A stretch of 64,000 nt of DNA from Labilithrix sp. Lineage in GTDB: Bacteria > Myxococcota > Polyangia > Polyangiales > Polyangiaceae. The position numbers and the translations under genes were made by a program. Positions 54,492 to 63,545 of the stretch are shown one piece after another. A model generated the notes under the pieces. It worked only from the letters and a program-made list of their open reading frames with translations. It made no database searches and was not told the DNA's origin. Numbering within the stretch: position 1 is the stretch's first letter; each line of letters starts with the position of its first letter. The DNA is taken from positions 1-64,000 of the forward strand of contig JAQBQL010000222.1 of assembly GCA_028287035.1 (NCBI GenBank), written 5' to 3'.

Positions 54492-56264
54492 TCAGGGGTT
54501 CGAGAGCGTCGCCGACGGCGCGTTGCCCCCGCGCTCCATGACGACGAGGCCGCCCTGCCGGAACGTGATCCCGTAGTCGATCGGCACGAGGGACAGCGCC
54601 TCCTCGGAGGGCTCCCAGAGGAGCACGTGGTCGTAGAGGGGCGTCGCGTCGTGCCAGAACTCGGCCCAGCGGGCGCGGTACTCGGCGCGGCAGTCGTTCG
54701 TGATGACGCGCGTCGACTCGCAGAAGCTCGCCGACGTCTGCATCGTGGCCGCGAAGTTCTCGAGGACGAGATCGTTGAACCGCACCGGCGGCGCCGCCTT
54801 GTACATGAGCGGGAACGACCGGGAGTGCGCGAAGAGCAGCGGGGCGCTCGTGTAGCGATCCGTGACGTAGAAGCCCCACGCGTGGAGGAGGCTGCGGGTG
54901 TTGTCGCTCACGCCCTTGTGCTTGAAGACGAGGGGCAGGAGCCGCGCGCCCTCGGGCACCGCGGCGACGCCGGCGGTGAAGCGCTCGCGGTCGCGGTCGA
55001 GACGGAGGAAGTCGGCGCCCATGCCGGCGCTGTAGAGCGCGGCGGACACCCCGAGCACCGCGATGATGCGCTTCGGCAGCACGTCGGGCACGCGGAGGAG
55101 GAGCGCCATCCAGAGGAACGGGATGAGGCGCGAATTGACGTGGTACCAGTTGGTGACCCGGTACGGCGCAAGGCAGAAGAGCAGGCCCAGCACCACGACC
55201 GCGAGCGGCGAGAAGAAGGCGGGCGTGTCGCGGCGGCGTCCCCACCCGTAGTAGACGAGCAGGACGCCCGGCACGAGGCTCGTGATGGACAGCTTGGTGA
55301 AGCCCCAGAGCCACTCGGCCCACAGGTTGTAGGCGAGCTCCCAGGGCGGAACCATGCGCGCGTGCGCGACCACCGAGGCCATCGAGCCGCCGGTATCGGA
55401 GAGCTGCTCGATGATCGACATGGCGACCAGCCCGACGACCGGCACCATCGGCAGCCCCATCGCGCGCAGCGAGGCGGCGCGCTCCCGCCAGCTCGGCGCG
55501 CGCACCGCCTCGACCAGCACGAGGAGGCATACGACGAGGAGCGGGAACACGTGCGCGTACCACGTCGCGGCCCCGAGCGCGGTGACCACGGCGGCCCGGC
55601 GGAGCGTCGGCGCCTTTCTCTGCCGGTCGAGCGCGAGGAGGAGCGCGAGGGACAGCGGCACCGCGAGGGCGAAGTCCAGCATGCCCATCGAGACGAACCA
55701 GTTGTGGACCATCGGCCACAAGAAGAGACTCGCCACGAGCATGCGCTTGCGGCTGCCGGTCAGCTCCAGGATGAACCGCGGGAACACGAAGGCGTTCGCG
55801 GCGAGCACGAGGAGCGCGAAGAGCCGCGCCGCCAGCTTGCCGCCGACGACCTTGCCCACGACGAACAGCCAGGCGAAGAGGGCGGCGTTCGTCTTGAAGA
55901 AGCCGTTGAAGACGAATTCGGGGTAGCGCGCCGGGTTCTCGATGACCGTCGCTGCCGCGAGGTGGTTCGGCAGGTCCTGGTAGGGGGGAACCTCGGTGAG
56001 GGCGAGCGGCCACGCGCCGATGACGAAGAGGGCCGCGCCGACGAGGAGAGCCATCTGCGCGTCCCCCAGGACGAAGCCACGGCTCAGCTCCCGGACCTGG
56101 CGCGCGAAGCTCTCGGACACCGCGACGACCCCCGAGCCCGCGGGCACGGGGGAGGACGCCTCGATCGTGGCGGGCTCGCGCGCCGCGTCCGCCCGCGTGA
56201 GGAGCGAGTGCGACCGCGAGGGAGACCTGAGCAGGTCACCGGCGACGAGGTTGGAGTTCGGCAT
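54492..56264 (-). CDS. Polytopic membrane protein of unknown function
   Basis: 590 residues. A polar N-terminus of about 65 residues precedes TM1 (MALLVGAALFVIGAWPLAL), followed by a loop with PPYQDLPNHLAAA, which is a YQD-N-H motif found in large bacterial membrane proteins related to GT-C enzymes. About eleven further helices and a soluble C-terminal domain (about 410-590) follow. No catalytic signature is certain. It converges on the TonB-like gene (12 bp gap) and is divergent from the serine protease gene with 280 bp between them. No Shine-Dalgarno precedes the ATG. Confidence 0.6.
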   Translation of the reverse strand: MPNSNLVAGDLLRSPSRSHSLLTRADAAREPATIEASSPVPAGSGVVAVSESFARQVRELSRGFVLGDAQMALLVGAALFVIGAWPLALTEVPPYQDLPNHLAAATVIENPARYPEFVFNGFFKTNAALFAWLFVVGKVVGGKLAARLFALLVLAANAFVFPRFILELTGSRKRMLVASLFLWPMVHNWFVSMGMLDFALAVPLSLALLLALDRQRKAPTLRRAAVVTALGAATWYAHVFPLLVVCLLVLVEAVRAPSWRERAASLRAMGLPMVPVVGLVAMSIIEQLSDTGGSMASVVAHARMVPPWELAYNLWAEWLWGFTKLSITSLVPGVLLVYYGWGRRRDTPAFFSPLAVVVLGLLFCLAPYRVTNWYHVNSRLIPFLWMALLLRVPDVLPKRIIAVLGVSAALYSAGMGADFLRLDRDRERFTAGVAAVPEGARLLPLVFKHKGVSDNTRSLLHAWGFYVTDRYTSAPLLFAHSRSFPLMYKAAPPVRFNDLVLENFAATMQTSASFCESTRVITNDCRAEYRARWAEFWHDATPLYDHVLLWEPSEEALSLVPIDYGITFRQGGLVVMERGGNAPSATLSNP

Positions 56265-56407
56265 GCGTCAAAAGGAGAAGGGAAACGCGTCGGCGGCGGG
56301 GTCGTGACGCAATAAGCAAAACGGGGCCCAGCGGCGAACCGTCGGAAAACCCTGCGGCGAAGCCTAACCGACGGGCCGATCGGTGTCGAGAGACCACAAA
56401 AAGCGGC

Positions 56408-56489
56408 CGACCATGACATGAGGATCAGACGTGCCGGCGCCCCACCCTGGTGCGTCAAAGTGCGGACGGGATGCCCACTGTCATGGTCG
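56408..56489. promoter_or_regulatory. 11-bp perfect inverted repeat with arms 60 bp apart
   Basis: CGACCATGACA at 56408-56418 and its exact reverse complement TGTCATGGTCG at 56479-56489 lie in the 280-bp divergent region between the membrane protein and serine protease genes. Paired operators that loop DNA, or a long-range RNA stem, would look like this. Apart from these arms the region shows no gene; TACAGT at 56515-56520 is a possible -10 for the protease. Confidence 0.5.
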
Positions 56490-56544
56490 AGGTAAGGACC
56501 GGGAGCAGCTAGGCATACAGTGTGAATGTGTGGGGCCAGAGTCG

Positions 56545-57672
56545 ATGGTCGCCCCCTCGCAGCACCCGAATTCGCCGGCACATCGCCCCTTCTCGCACAA
56601 CGTGCGCACGCTCGCCTGGATCGGACTGCTCATGGTCGGTGGAGCTTCCGTGGTCGGCTGCGCGGCCGAGACCTCGGGGGACGCGAGCGCGGACGGCGCC
56701 GTGAAGGTCGGCGTCGACACGGGGACGGCGGGCACCCGGATCTTCGGCGGCGACCGCGACGACGACGGCGCGTCCATCCCCGGCGTCGTCGCCCTGCGGG
56801 TCGGTACCGGCGGCACGTTCGAGCTCTGCTCGGGCGCCCTGGTCGCCCCGAACGTCGTCCTCACCGCCCGCCACTGCGTGACGAAGAACGTGAGCACCAC
56901 GGTCTCCTGCACGGAAAACGGCGAGAGCGCGAACGGTCCTCACGTCCAGGGTGACGAGGACCCGGCCTCCATCGGCATCTACACCGGCGCCGACCCGAGC
57001 TTCGCCCATGCGCCGATTGCCCGCGCCCGCGCCGTCGTCGCACCGACCGGCCAGTACCTCTGCGACTCGGACATCGCGCTCGTCGTCCTCGACACGCCGA
57101 TCACCACGATCGCTCCGCTCCCGGTGCGGCTGAAGAGCTCCGCGGTTCCCGGCGAGCTCGTTCGCTCGGTCGGCTACGGCCAGAACGACGCGTCGGCGCC
57201 GATCGGCACGCGCTTCCGCAAGTCGGTCAGCGTGCTGGCCCAGGGCCAGGCGGTCACCGCCAGCAAGACGCCGCTCGGCCCGCACGAGTTCGAGGTCGGT
57301 AAATCGATCTGTCAGGGTGACTCGGGCGGCCCCGCGATCAGCGAGGGCACGGGGGCAGTCATCGGCGTCGTCTCGCGCGGCGGCGACTGCGACGAGGACT
57401 TCGGGCACATCTACACGACGACGGCGGGCTTCTCGCAGCTGTTCGACGACGCGTTCGCGCTCGCCGGCGCCTCGCCGCTCCCGGAGTCGGGGACGATCAC
57501 CATGTCGACGGCGCACCTGGCCTCGTCCAGCGACGAGCGCCCCGCCGACGCCTCCGCCCAGGGCGGCTGCAGCGTCACGAAGAGCGCCGGCGCGGGCGCA
57601 GGGACCGGCGGGATGGCCCTCGTCCTCGCCGCTCTCGGCGCGCTCGGGCTCCGCCGCCGCCGCGCCACGTGA
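56545..57672 (+). CDS. Trypsin-like serine protease, lipoprotein with MYXO-CTERM-like tail
   Basis: About 375 residues. After a polar N-terminus, a hydrophobic stretch ends VVGC (Cys39), a lipobox. The S1 protease domain begins TRIFGGD and has His110 (TARHC), Asp176 (DSDIALV) and Ser260 (CQGDSGGP), the full triad. The C-terminus has a Gly-Cys motif (GGCSV), a hydrophobic helix (GMALVLAALGALGL) and RRRR, as in MYXO-CTERM sorting signals of myxobacteria. Both an N-terminal lipid and a C-terminal sorting tail on one protein is unusual. It is probably surface-exposed or secreted. The start is uncertain; a GTG near 56600 also fits the signal. Confidence 0.87.
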   Translation: MVAPSQHPNSPAHRPFSHNVRTLAWIGLLMVGGASVVGCAAETSGDASADGAVKVGVDTGTAGTRIFGGDRDDDGASIPGVVALRVGTGGTFELCSGALVAPNVVLTARHCVTKNVSTTVSCTENGESANGPHVQGDEDPASIGIYTGADPSFAHAPIARARAVVAPTGQYLCDSDIALVVLDTPITTIAPLPVRLKSSAVPGELVRSVGYGQNDASAPIGTRFRKSVSVLAQGQAVTASKTPLGPHEFEVGKSICQGDSGGPAISEGTGAVIGVVSRGGDCDEDFGHIYTTTAGFSQLFDDAFALAGASPLPESGTITMSTAHLASSSDERPADASAQGGCSVTKSAGAGAGTGGMALVLAALGALGLRRRRAT

Positions 57673-57713
57673 GCGCCGTGAGCGCGCCGCTTCCTCGGGT
57701 CCCGCGCTCCCGG

Positions 57714-57719
57714 TAGCCT
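57714..57719 (+). promoter_or_regulatory. -10-like hexamer TAGCCT, leaderless ATPase gene
   Basis: TAGCCT ends 6 nt before the ATG at 57726. There is no Shine-Dalgarno. Confidence 0.5.
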
Positions 57720-57725
57720 GCAGCC

Positions 57726-58853
57726 ATGAGGCTCGTCCGCGTCCGCCTCCGTAACGTCGGGGTGTTCGGCGACACCACCGTGCGCCTCACGAAGGAGGGC
57801 CCGTCCGATGGCGTGCTCGAAGCGAACGAGGGCGGCGACGCGCCGCCCGGCGACATCGCGGAAGACCTGGAGCTGTCCTCGGGCGAGCCGCGCCCGGTGA
57901 CGGTGCTCTTCGGGGCGGACGGCGTCGGCAAGACCACGCTGCTGACCGCCCTCGCCGGCACGCGCCCCGGGTACGCGCTGCCCCCTGCCCCGCAGCCGCG
58001 TGCCTCCGACGGTGCGGCCGCGTCGGTCGTCACCGAGTGGGCGCTCGGCGACGACGACCCGGAGCGGCCTCACCCGCTCGTCGTCACCAGCCCCGGCCAC
58101 GTGTTCGAGGGCGAGACGCCCGACGCGGCGGCGGCCCGGAGGCGCGAGCAGGCGCTGTTCGAGCGAAAGGCGCAGTCGGAGGGCGGTTTCGTGTTCGTTG
58201 CCTTCTCGGGCGCGCGCTGGTTCTCGCGGACGGCGAGCATGCTCACGACGCCCGAACGCACCATCCTGCGTCACGACGTGCGGACGCCCATCGCCTTCGA
58301 CGACCCGACGCGGGCCGACCTCGCGCGCGAGACGAAGCAGATCCTCGCCTACGCGGGCGTCGCGAAGGCGCTCGCCGGGGGCCGTGCCGAGCACGCACGC
58401 TTCGAGCGCCTCGAGGCGGCGCTGCGCGAGATCGCGGACGTGATGCTCGCCCCTTTCGGCTTCACGTATTCAGGCGTCAGCCCCGTGTCGCTCGAGCCGG
58501 AGGCCGTCGACCCCGCGGGACGCGTCGTCCCGTTCGATGCGCTGCCCCGACCGGCCCGGCACCTCGTCGCGTTCGGCGCGCTGACGCTCCGGGCTCTGCA
58601 TTCCGCCTACCCCAACGCCGACGATCCGCGCGAGTCGGAAGGCGTCGTCGCCATCGACGACGTGGAGAGCCAGCAGGAGCCCGCGGTGCTCCGCGTGCTC
58701 GTCCCGCTGCTCCGGAGAGCCCTTCCGAACGTGCAATGGATCCTGACCACCGCCTCGACGCAGCTCGCGATGTCCTGCACCGACGGCGAGGTCGTCGCGC
58801 TGAGGCGTGACGGAGGACGCCGCGTCGAGGTCGGCGAGGGCATCCTCCACTGA
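57726..58853 (+). CDS. AAA/ABC-type ATPase of the AAA_15/RecF-like group
   Basis: 375 residues. The N-terminus MRLVRVRLRNVGVFGDTTVR has the strand pattern of RecF/SMC-like ATPases. Walker A is GADGVGKTT (about 64-72), and Walker B is EGVVAIDDVES near residue 305. A C-terminal WILTTASTQLAMS strand ends the fold. There is a helical insert (about 105-200). No nuclease domain is fused. The function is unknown; relatives occur in repair and defence, but no partner gene is adjacent: polA is on the other strand, 12 bp away, and converges. Confidence 0.7.
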   Translation: MRLVRVRLRNVGVFGDTTVRLTKEGPSDGVLEANEGGDAPPGDIAEDLELSSGEPRPVTVLFGADGVGKTTLLTALAGTRPGYALPPAPQPRASDGAAASVVTEWALGDDDPERPHPLVVTSPGHVFEGETPDAAAARRREQALFERKAQSEGGFVFVAFSGARWFSRTASMLTTPERTILRHDVRTPIAFDDPTRADLARETKQILAYAGVAKALAGGRAEHARFERLEAALREIADVMLAPFGFTYSGVSPVSLEPEAVDPAGRVVPFDALPRPARHLVAFGALTLRALHSAYPNADDPRESEGVVAIDDVESQQEPAVLRVLVPLLRRALPNVQWILTTASTQLAMSCTDGEVVALRRDGGRRVEVGEGILH

Positions 58854-58865
58854 GGGGCGCCGCGG

Positions 58866-61775
58866 CTAGTGGGCGTCGCCCCAGTGCTGCCCGTGCCCGA
58901 CGTCGACGACCAGCGGGACGTCGAGGGTGAACGCGGACTCCATCGCTTCCTTGATGACGCGCTCGGCCTCGGCGACGCCGGCGTCGGGCACCTCGAACAC
59001 GAGCTCGTCGTGCACGGTCAGGATCATGCGCGCGCCCTTGACGACCTCGCCATCCCCCAGCTTGATCATCGCGAGCTTCAGGATGTCGGCGGCCGTGCCC
59101 TGGATCGGCGTGTTCTTGGCGACGCGCTCCGCCTCGAAGCGGAGGCCGCGGTTCGGCGACGCGAGGTTCGGCACGAAGCGGCGGCGTCCCAGGATGGTGT
59201 GGACGGTCTGCGCCGCGCGCGCGCCCTCGAGCCCCTGGTTCATGAAGGTGCGTACGCCGACGAAGCGCTCGAAATAGGCGTCCATGAAGCGGCGAGCCTC
59301 CTCGCGCGAGATGCCCTGCTCGCGCGCCAGCCGCGCCTCGCCCATGCCGTAGATGAGGCCGAAGTTGATCGCCTTCGCGCGCCGCCGCATGTCGGCGCTG
59401 ACCTCGGAGCGGGGCACGTCGAAGATGAGCGACGCGGTGTGCTCGTGGACGTCGAGATGGTCCCGGAACGCGATCGCGAGCTGCTCGTCCTTCGCGAGGT
59501 GAGCGAGGACGCGGAGCTCGATCTGCGAGTAGTCGGCGCTCACGATCTGGTGGCCGGGCGGCGCCACGAACGCCGACCGCACGAGGCGCCCGACCTCCTT
59601 GCGAATCGGGATGTTCTGCAGGTTCGGCTCGTTCGACGACAGCCGCCCGGTCGCGGCGACCGCCTGCTCGAACCGGGTGTGGATGCGCCCGGTGTCGGGA
59701 TTCACGGCGCGCGGCAACGCATCGAGGTACGTGCCCTTCAGCTTGTCGAGCTCGCGGAACTCGAGAATGACGGAGGGGAGCGCGTGCTTGTCGGCGAGCT
59801 CCTCGAGGACCGCCGCGTCCGTGGATCGGCCGCCCTTCAGGGTGCGCTTCACGACGGGCAGCTGGAGGTCGTCGAAGAGGAGCGTCTCGAGCTGGTCGCG
59901 CGAGCGGATCGCGAACGCTCGACCGGCGAGCTCCTGCGCCTTCGCCTCGAGCACGTTGCATTCGAGCTCGACCCGCGCGGAGATGGTGGCGAGCTTCGAG
60001 GTGTCGACGAGGACGCCCTTCCGCTCCATGGCGGAGAGGACGCGTGACAGCGGCAGCTCGACGTCGTCGTACAGGGGTCCGAGGCCGTCCTTCCGCACGC
60101 GGGCGTCGAGCCGTTCGGCGACCGCGAGCGCGAGCTCCGCCTGGGGCGCGGCGAAGGTGGTGGCGCGCTCCACGTCGAGCTGGTCGAACTGCACGCGGTC
60201 GACCTTCCGCCCCGTGCCTTCGTCGAAGAGCGCGAGCTCGGTCCCGAGCTCCCGGCGCGTGAGATCCTTGAGCTCGTTCGGCGCCTCGGGATCGAGGAGA
60301 TAGGCCGCCAGCATCGGGTCGGAGAACCGCCCCGCGAGCGGCAGGTCGTGGCGGGCGAGGATGTTCTCGACGCGCTTCAGGTCGTAGCCGACCTTCCGCA
60401 CGTCGGGATCGGCGAGGAGCGGCCCGAGCACCTCCGTCACGTCGCTCCACGCGAGCTGACGCGGCGCGCCGAGGTAGCGATGCTCGAACGGGACGTAGAA
60501 GCCCTCGCCCGCCGCGATTGCCAGGCCGAGGCCGAGCGCCTGCGCGCGCGTCGAGTCGGCAGCGCTCGCTGCCACGTAGAGGGCGATGGTGCCGGCCTCG
60601 CGGGCGCGGGCGGCGATCGCCTCGAGGTCGGCGCGCTCCACGACGTGGCGGTACGAGCGCGCGACGACGGGCGCCGGCGCGCCCGACGCTGCAGCGTTCC
60701 GGGCCGCCGCCTCGACCATCGCGATCGCGCGGCCTGCGCCCTTGGCGCCGACGACCGCGCGCTGCCCCGACTGGAGCTGCGCCTGCGCCGCCGACATCTG
60801 GTCGAGGAGCCGCGTGAACTCGAGCTCGGTGAAGAGCGTGCGCAGCTCCTCGACGTTGGCGCCGCCGTAGCGAAGCTTCTCCTTGTCCCAGCCGATGTCG
60901 AGGTCCCGCTTCAGCGTGACGAGGACCTGCGAGATGCGCGCGTCCGCCTCGTGCTTCTCGAGCGCCTCGCGCAGCTTGGGCCGCTTCACGCTGGCGAGGT
61001 TCGCGAAGAGGTTCTCGATCGTGCCGAACTCCTTGAGGAGGTCGGCGGCGGTCTTCGGACCTACGCTAGGAACGCCGGGGATGTTGTCCGAGGTGTCGCC
61101 GGTGAGCGCGAGCAGATCGCGGAGCTTGCTCGGCACGACGCCGAACTTCGCCTCCACCTCGGGCGGCCCGTAGGTCTTCTCGCGCATCGAGTCCCACAGG
61201 AGCACGCGGTCGTCACCGTCGTTGACGAGCTGCATGAGATCCTTGTCGGCGCTCACGATCACCACGCGCACGCCCTCGGCGACCGCGCGCTCGACGACCG
61301 CCGCGATGAGGTCGTCGGCCTCGACGCCTTCCTGGCGATAGATCGGGATGTTGTAGGCGCGGGCGAACTGCTCGCAGCGCGACATCTGGTGCGAGAGATC
61401 CTCGGGGGCGGCCTGGCGCGTCGCCTTGTACCGCTCGTCGATCTGCTTGCGGAAGCTCGGCCCGCGCGAGTCCATGGCGACGGCCAGCATCGTCGGCCGG
61501 CGGTCGTTCACGACCTTCTGGATCATGTTGACCGTGCCCATCGTGGCGTGGGTCACTTCACCCTTCGAGTTCGAGAGGGGCGGGAGCGCGTGATACGAGC
61601 GGTAGACGTACCCGGACAGGTCCATCAGGTAGAGGACGTCCTCGCTGCCCGCCGGCGGCAGCACGCTCGCGGCGCGGCTCGCGGCCGGCGGCGCGGTCCC
61701 GCTCGACGCGGCGGCAGAGGTCTCGGATCCGGCGGACTTCGCGGACTTGGCCGTCTTGGAGGGGGCGCGAGGCAC
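58866..61775 (-). CDS. polA: DNA polymerase I
   Basis: About 969 residues from a GTG; an ATG at 61865 would add 30. The 5'-3' flap nuclease (about 45-330) has its acidic residues (MDLSGYVYRSYHA, AMDSRGPSF, EGVEADD). The polymerase (about 590-969) has motif A SADYSQIELRVLAHL, motif B RRRAKAINFGLIYGMG and motif C ILTVHDELVFEV. The middle 3'-5' exonuclease domain (about 380-560) has lost its metal ligands: by alignment with E. coli, Asp355 is Tyr, Glu357 is Ala, Asp424 is Val and Asp501 is Glu. Proofreading is therefore predicted absent. TACGGT ends 7 nt before the GTG, which supports the leaderless start. Confidence 0.94.
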   Translation of the reverse strand: MPRAPSKTAKSAKSAGSETSAAASSGTAPPAASRAASVLPPAGSEDVLYLMDLSGYVYRSYHALPPLSNSKGEVTHATMGTVNMIQKVVNDRRPTMLAVAMDSRGPSFRKQIDERYKATRQAAPEDLSHQMSRCEQFARAYNIPIYRQEGVEADDLIAAVVERAVAEGVRVVIVSADKDLMQLVNDGDDRVLLWDSMREKTYGPPEVEAKFGVVPSKLRDLLALTGDTSDNIPGVPSVGPKTAADLLKEFGTIENLFANLASVKRPKLREALEKHEADARISQVLVTLKRDLDIGWDKEKLRYGGANVEELRTLFTELEFTRLLDQMSAAQAQLQSGQRAVVGAKGAGRAIAMVEAAARNAAASGAPAPVVARSYRHVVERADLEAIAARAREAGTIALYVAASAADSTRAQALGLGLAIAAGEGFYVPFEHRYLGAPRQLAWSDVTEVLGPLLADPDVRKVGYDLKRVENILARHDLPLAGRFSDPMLAAYLLDPEAPNELKDLTRRELGTELALFDEGTGRKVDRVQFDQLDVERATTFAAPQAELALAVAERLDARVRKDGLGPLYDDVELPLSRVLSAMERKGVLVDTSKLATISARVELECNVLEAKAQELAGRAFAIRSRDQLETLLFDDLQLPVVKRTLKGGRSTDAAVLEELADKHALPSVILEFRELDKLKGTYLDALPRAVNPDTGRIHTRFEQAVAATGRLSSNEPNLQNIPIRKEVGRLVRSAFVAPPGHQIVSADYSQIELRVLAHLAKDEQLAIAFRDHLDVHEHTASLIFDVPRSEVSADMRRRAKAINFGLIYGMGEARLAREQGISREEARRFMDAYFERFVGVRTFMNQGLEGARAAQTVHTILGRRRFVPNLASPNRGLRFEAERVAKNTPIQGTAADILKLAMIKLGDGEVVKGARMILTVHDELVFEVPDAGVAEAERVIKEAMESAFTLDVPLVVDVGHGQHWGDAH

Positions 61776-61782
61776 GGCGCAC

Positions 61783-61788
61783 ACCGTA
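61783..61788 (-). promoter_or_regulatory. -10-like hexamer TACGGT, leaderless polA
   Basis: TACGGT on the minus strand ends 7 nt before the GTG at 61775, and argues for this start over the ATG at 61865. Confidence 0.45.
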
Positions 61789-61929
61789 GGAGCGGCCGTC
61801 CCGGGCTGCAACGAGGAGCGACCCCGCGCTTCCTTTCGGCGCGGGCGCGGGTAGGCTGAACCCATTGCTTGCCCCGTGCGTCCATGGGATGCCCGTGGTT
61901 CCCCTCCTTCTTACGGTCGTGAGCCCCCC

Positions 61930-63483
61930 ATGACAGGTCCCGAAGCCGAAGTTCCGCCGTCCACCGGCCTCGTCGGCGGCAAGTACCAGCTGGTGAAGCT
62001 GATCGGTCGCGGCGGCATGGGCTCCGTCTGGGAAGGCCGCCACGCGAACCTGGGCACGCAGGTCGCGATCAAGTTCATCGAGGCCGAGTACGCGAACAGC
62101 GCGGAGGCCCGCAGCCGCTTCGACAAGGAAGCGAAGGCCGCGGCGACCATCCAGTCGAAGCACGCGATCCAGGTGTTCGACAACGGCGTCACCGAGGACG
62201 GCAAACCGTACATCGTGATGGAGCTGCTCCAGGGCGAGCCGCTCGACAAGCGCATCGAGCGGCTCGGCCGGCTCACCCTGCAGGACACCGCGCGCATCCT
62301 CCAGCAGGTCTGTCGTGGCCTGTCGAAGGCGCACGAGCGGGGCATCATCCACCGGGATCTCAAGCCCGAGAACGTGTTCATCGTCCACAACAACGACGAC
62401 GACGACGAGGTCGCGAAGGTCCTCGACTTCGGCATCGCGAAGGTCGCGGGCACGCCCGGAAATCCCGGGGTCACCTCGAGCACGAAGACCGGCGCGGTCC
62501 TCGGGACGCCCTTCTACATGTCGCCCGAGCAGGCGCGCGGCCTCCGCAACGTCGACCACCGCACGGACGTGTGGTCGCTCGGGGTCATCGCCTTCAAGTG
62601 CATCACCGGTCGGCTGCCGTTCGACGGCGAGTCGGTCGGCGATCTCCTCGTCAAGATCTGTACGGCGCCCGTGCCGGTGCCTTCGCACATCGCGCCGGGC
62701 ATCCCGGTCGCCTTCGACACGTGGTTCCTCCGTGCGCTCGAGCGCGAGCCCGACCGGCGGTTCTCGAACGTCCTCGAGCTCTCCGAGCACCTCTCCTACG
62801 CAGCCGGGATCGGCCCGCGCGGACCGGTCTCCTCGCAGGATTACGGGCCGGCGGCCACGGCCCTCGCGCCTTCCCAGAACCCGCCGTTCTCCGGCGGCTA
62901 CGCGCAGGGTTACTCGTCACAGGCGCCCGGACCTCAGGGAGGCCCGTACGGTCCGCCGCCGGCGCTGTACACGCCGAACCCGGCGGGCATGACGAACGCC
63001 CCCTTCACCTCCTCGCAGCCGGTGCCCGTCGCCGGCGGTCGCGCACGCTGGTACGTGGGCGCGGCGGTCGCGGGCCTCCTCCTCGCGATCCTCGCCACGG
63101 TGGCGGTCGCCAAGCTGAAGAGGGATGACGGACGGGCGACCGCGTCGAACACGGTCGGCCTGACGCAGAGCGCTCCGCCGCCGTTGCCCACCGACAAGCC
63201 GCTCCCGCCCGGCGATCCGCAGGGCACGGCGACCGGCACGCCGACGCTCGCCGCGATCGCGCCGAGCAGCGCGGGCTCGGCCAGCTCGCCTGCCGTCAGC
63301 GCCAGCGTCGCGAAGGCCTCGCCCGCCCCGAAGCCCGCGAAGCCCTCCGCGCATGCCGGGGCCGGCGGACCGCCGGTCCTTCCTCCTCCTGGAACGGGCG
63401 CCGCCTCGACGGTCGTGGCGACGGCTCCCCCGCCGCCGCCGCCGAGCGCCAAGAAGCCCGCCAAGGGCGATCCGGGCTACTGA
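61930..63483 (+). CDS. Pkn-type Ser/Thr protein kinase with transmembrane anchor
   Basis: 517 residues from ATG 61930; an in-frame GTG at 61876 would add 18. The kinase domain (about 15-285) has GRGGMGSV, Lys48 (VAIKFIE), HRDLKPEN with Asp143, DFGIAK with Asp166 and MSPEQ. A Gly/Pro/Tyr/Gln-rich linker (about 300-375) leads to one membrane helix (about 380-400, WYVGAAVAGLLLAILATVAV). The outer part is Pro/Ala/Ser-rich with a proline run. It likely phosphorylates cytoplasmic targets in response to an envelope signal. TAGGCT at 61852-61857 is a possible -10 that would give a leader of about 66 nt. Confidence 0.93.
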   Translation: MTGPEAEVPPSTGLVGGKYQLVKLIGRGGMGSVWEGRHANLGTQVAIKFIEAEYANSAEARSRFDKEAKAAATIQSKHAIQVFDNGVTEDGKPYIVMELLQGEPLDKRIERLGRLTLQDTARILQQVCRGLSKAHERGIIHRDLKPENVFIVHNNDDDDEVAKVLDFGIAKVAGTPGNPGVTSSTKTGAVLGTPFYMSPEQARGLRNVDHRTDVWSLGVIAFKCITGRLPFDGESVGDLLVKICTAPVPVPSHIAPGIPVAFDTWFLRALEREPDRRFSNVLELSEHLSYAAGIGPRGPVSSQDYGPAATALAPSQNPPFSGGYAQGYSSQAPGPQGGPYGPPPALYTPNPAGMTNAPFTSSQPVPVAGGRARWYVGAAVAGLLLAILATVAVAKLKRDDGRATASNTVGLTQSAPPPLPTDKPLPPGDPQGTATGTPTLAAIAPSSAGSASSPAVSASVAKASPAPKPAKPSAHAGAGGPPVLPPPGTGAASTVVATAPPPPPPSAKKPAKGDPGY

Positions 63484-63545
63484 CCAGACGCGCACCAGAG
63501 GCGCACGCGAAGGCGCCGAAGTGCGTTACGCTGGCGCTCGGTCGC

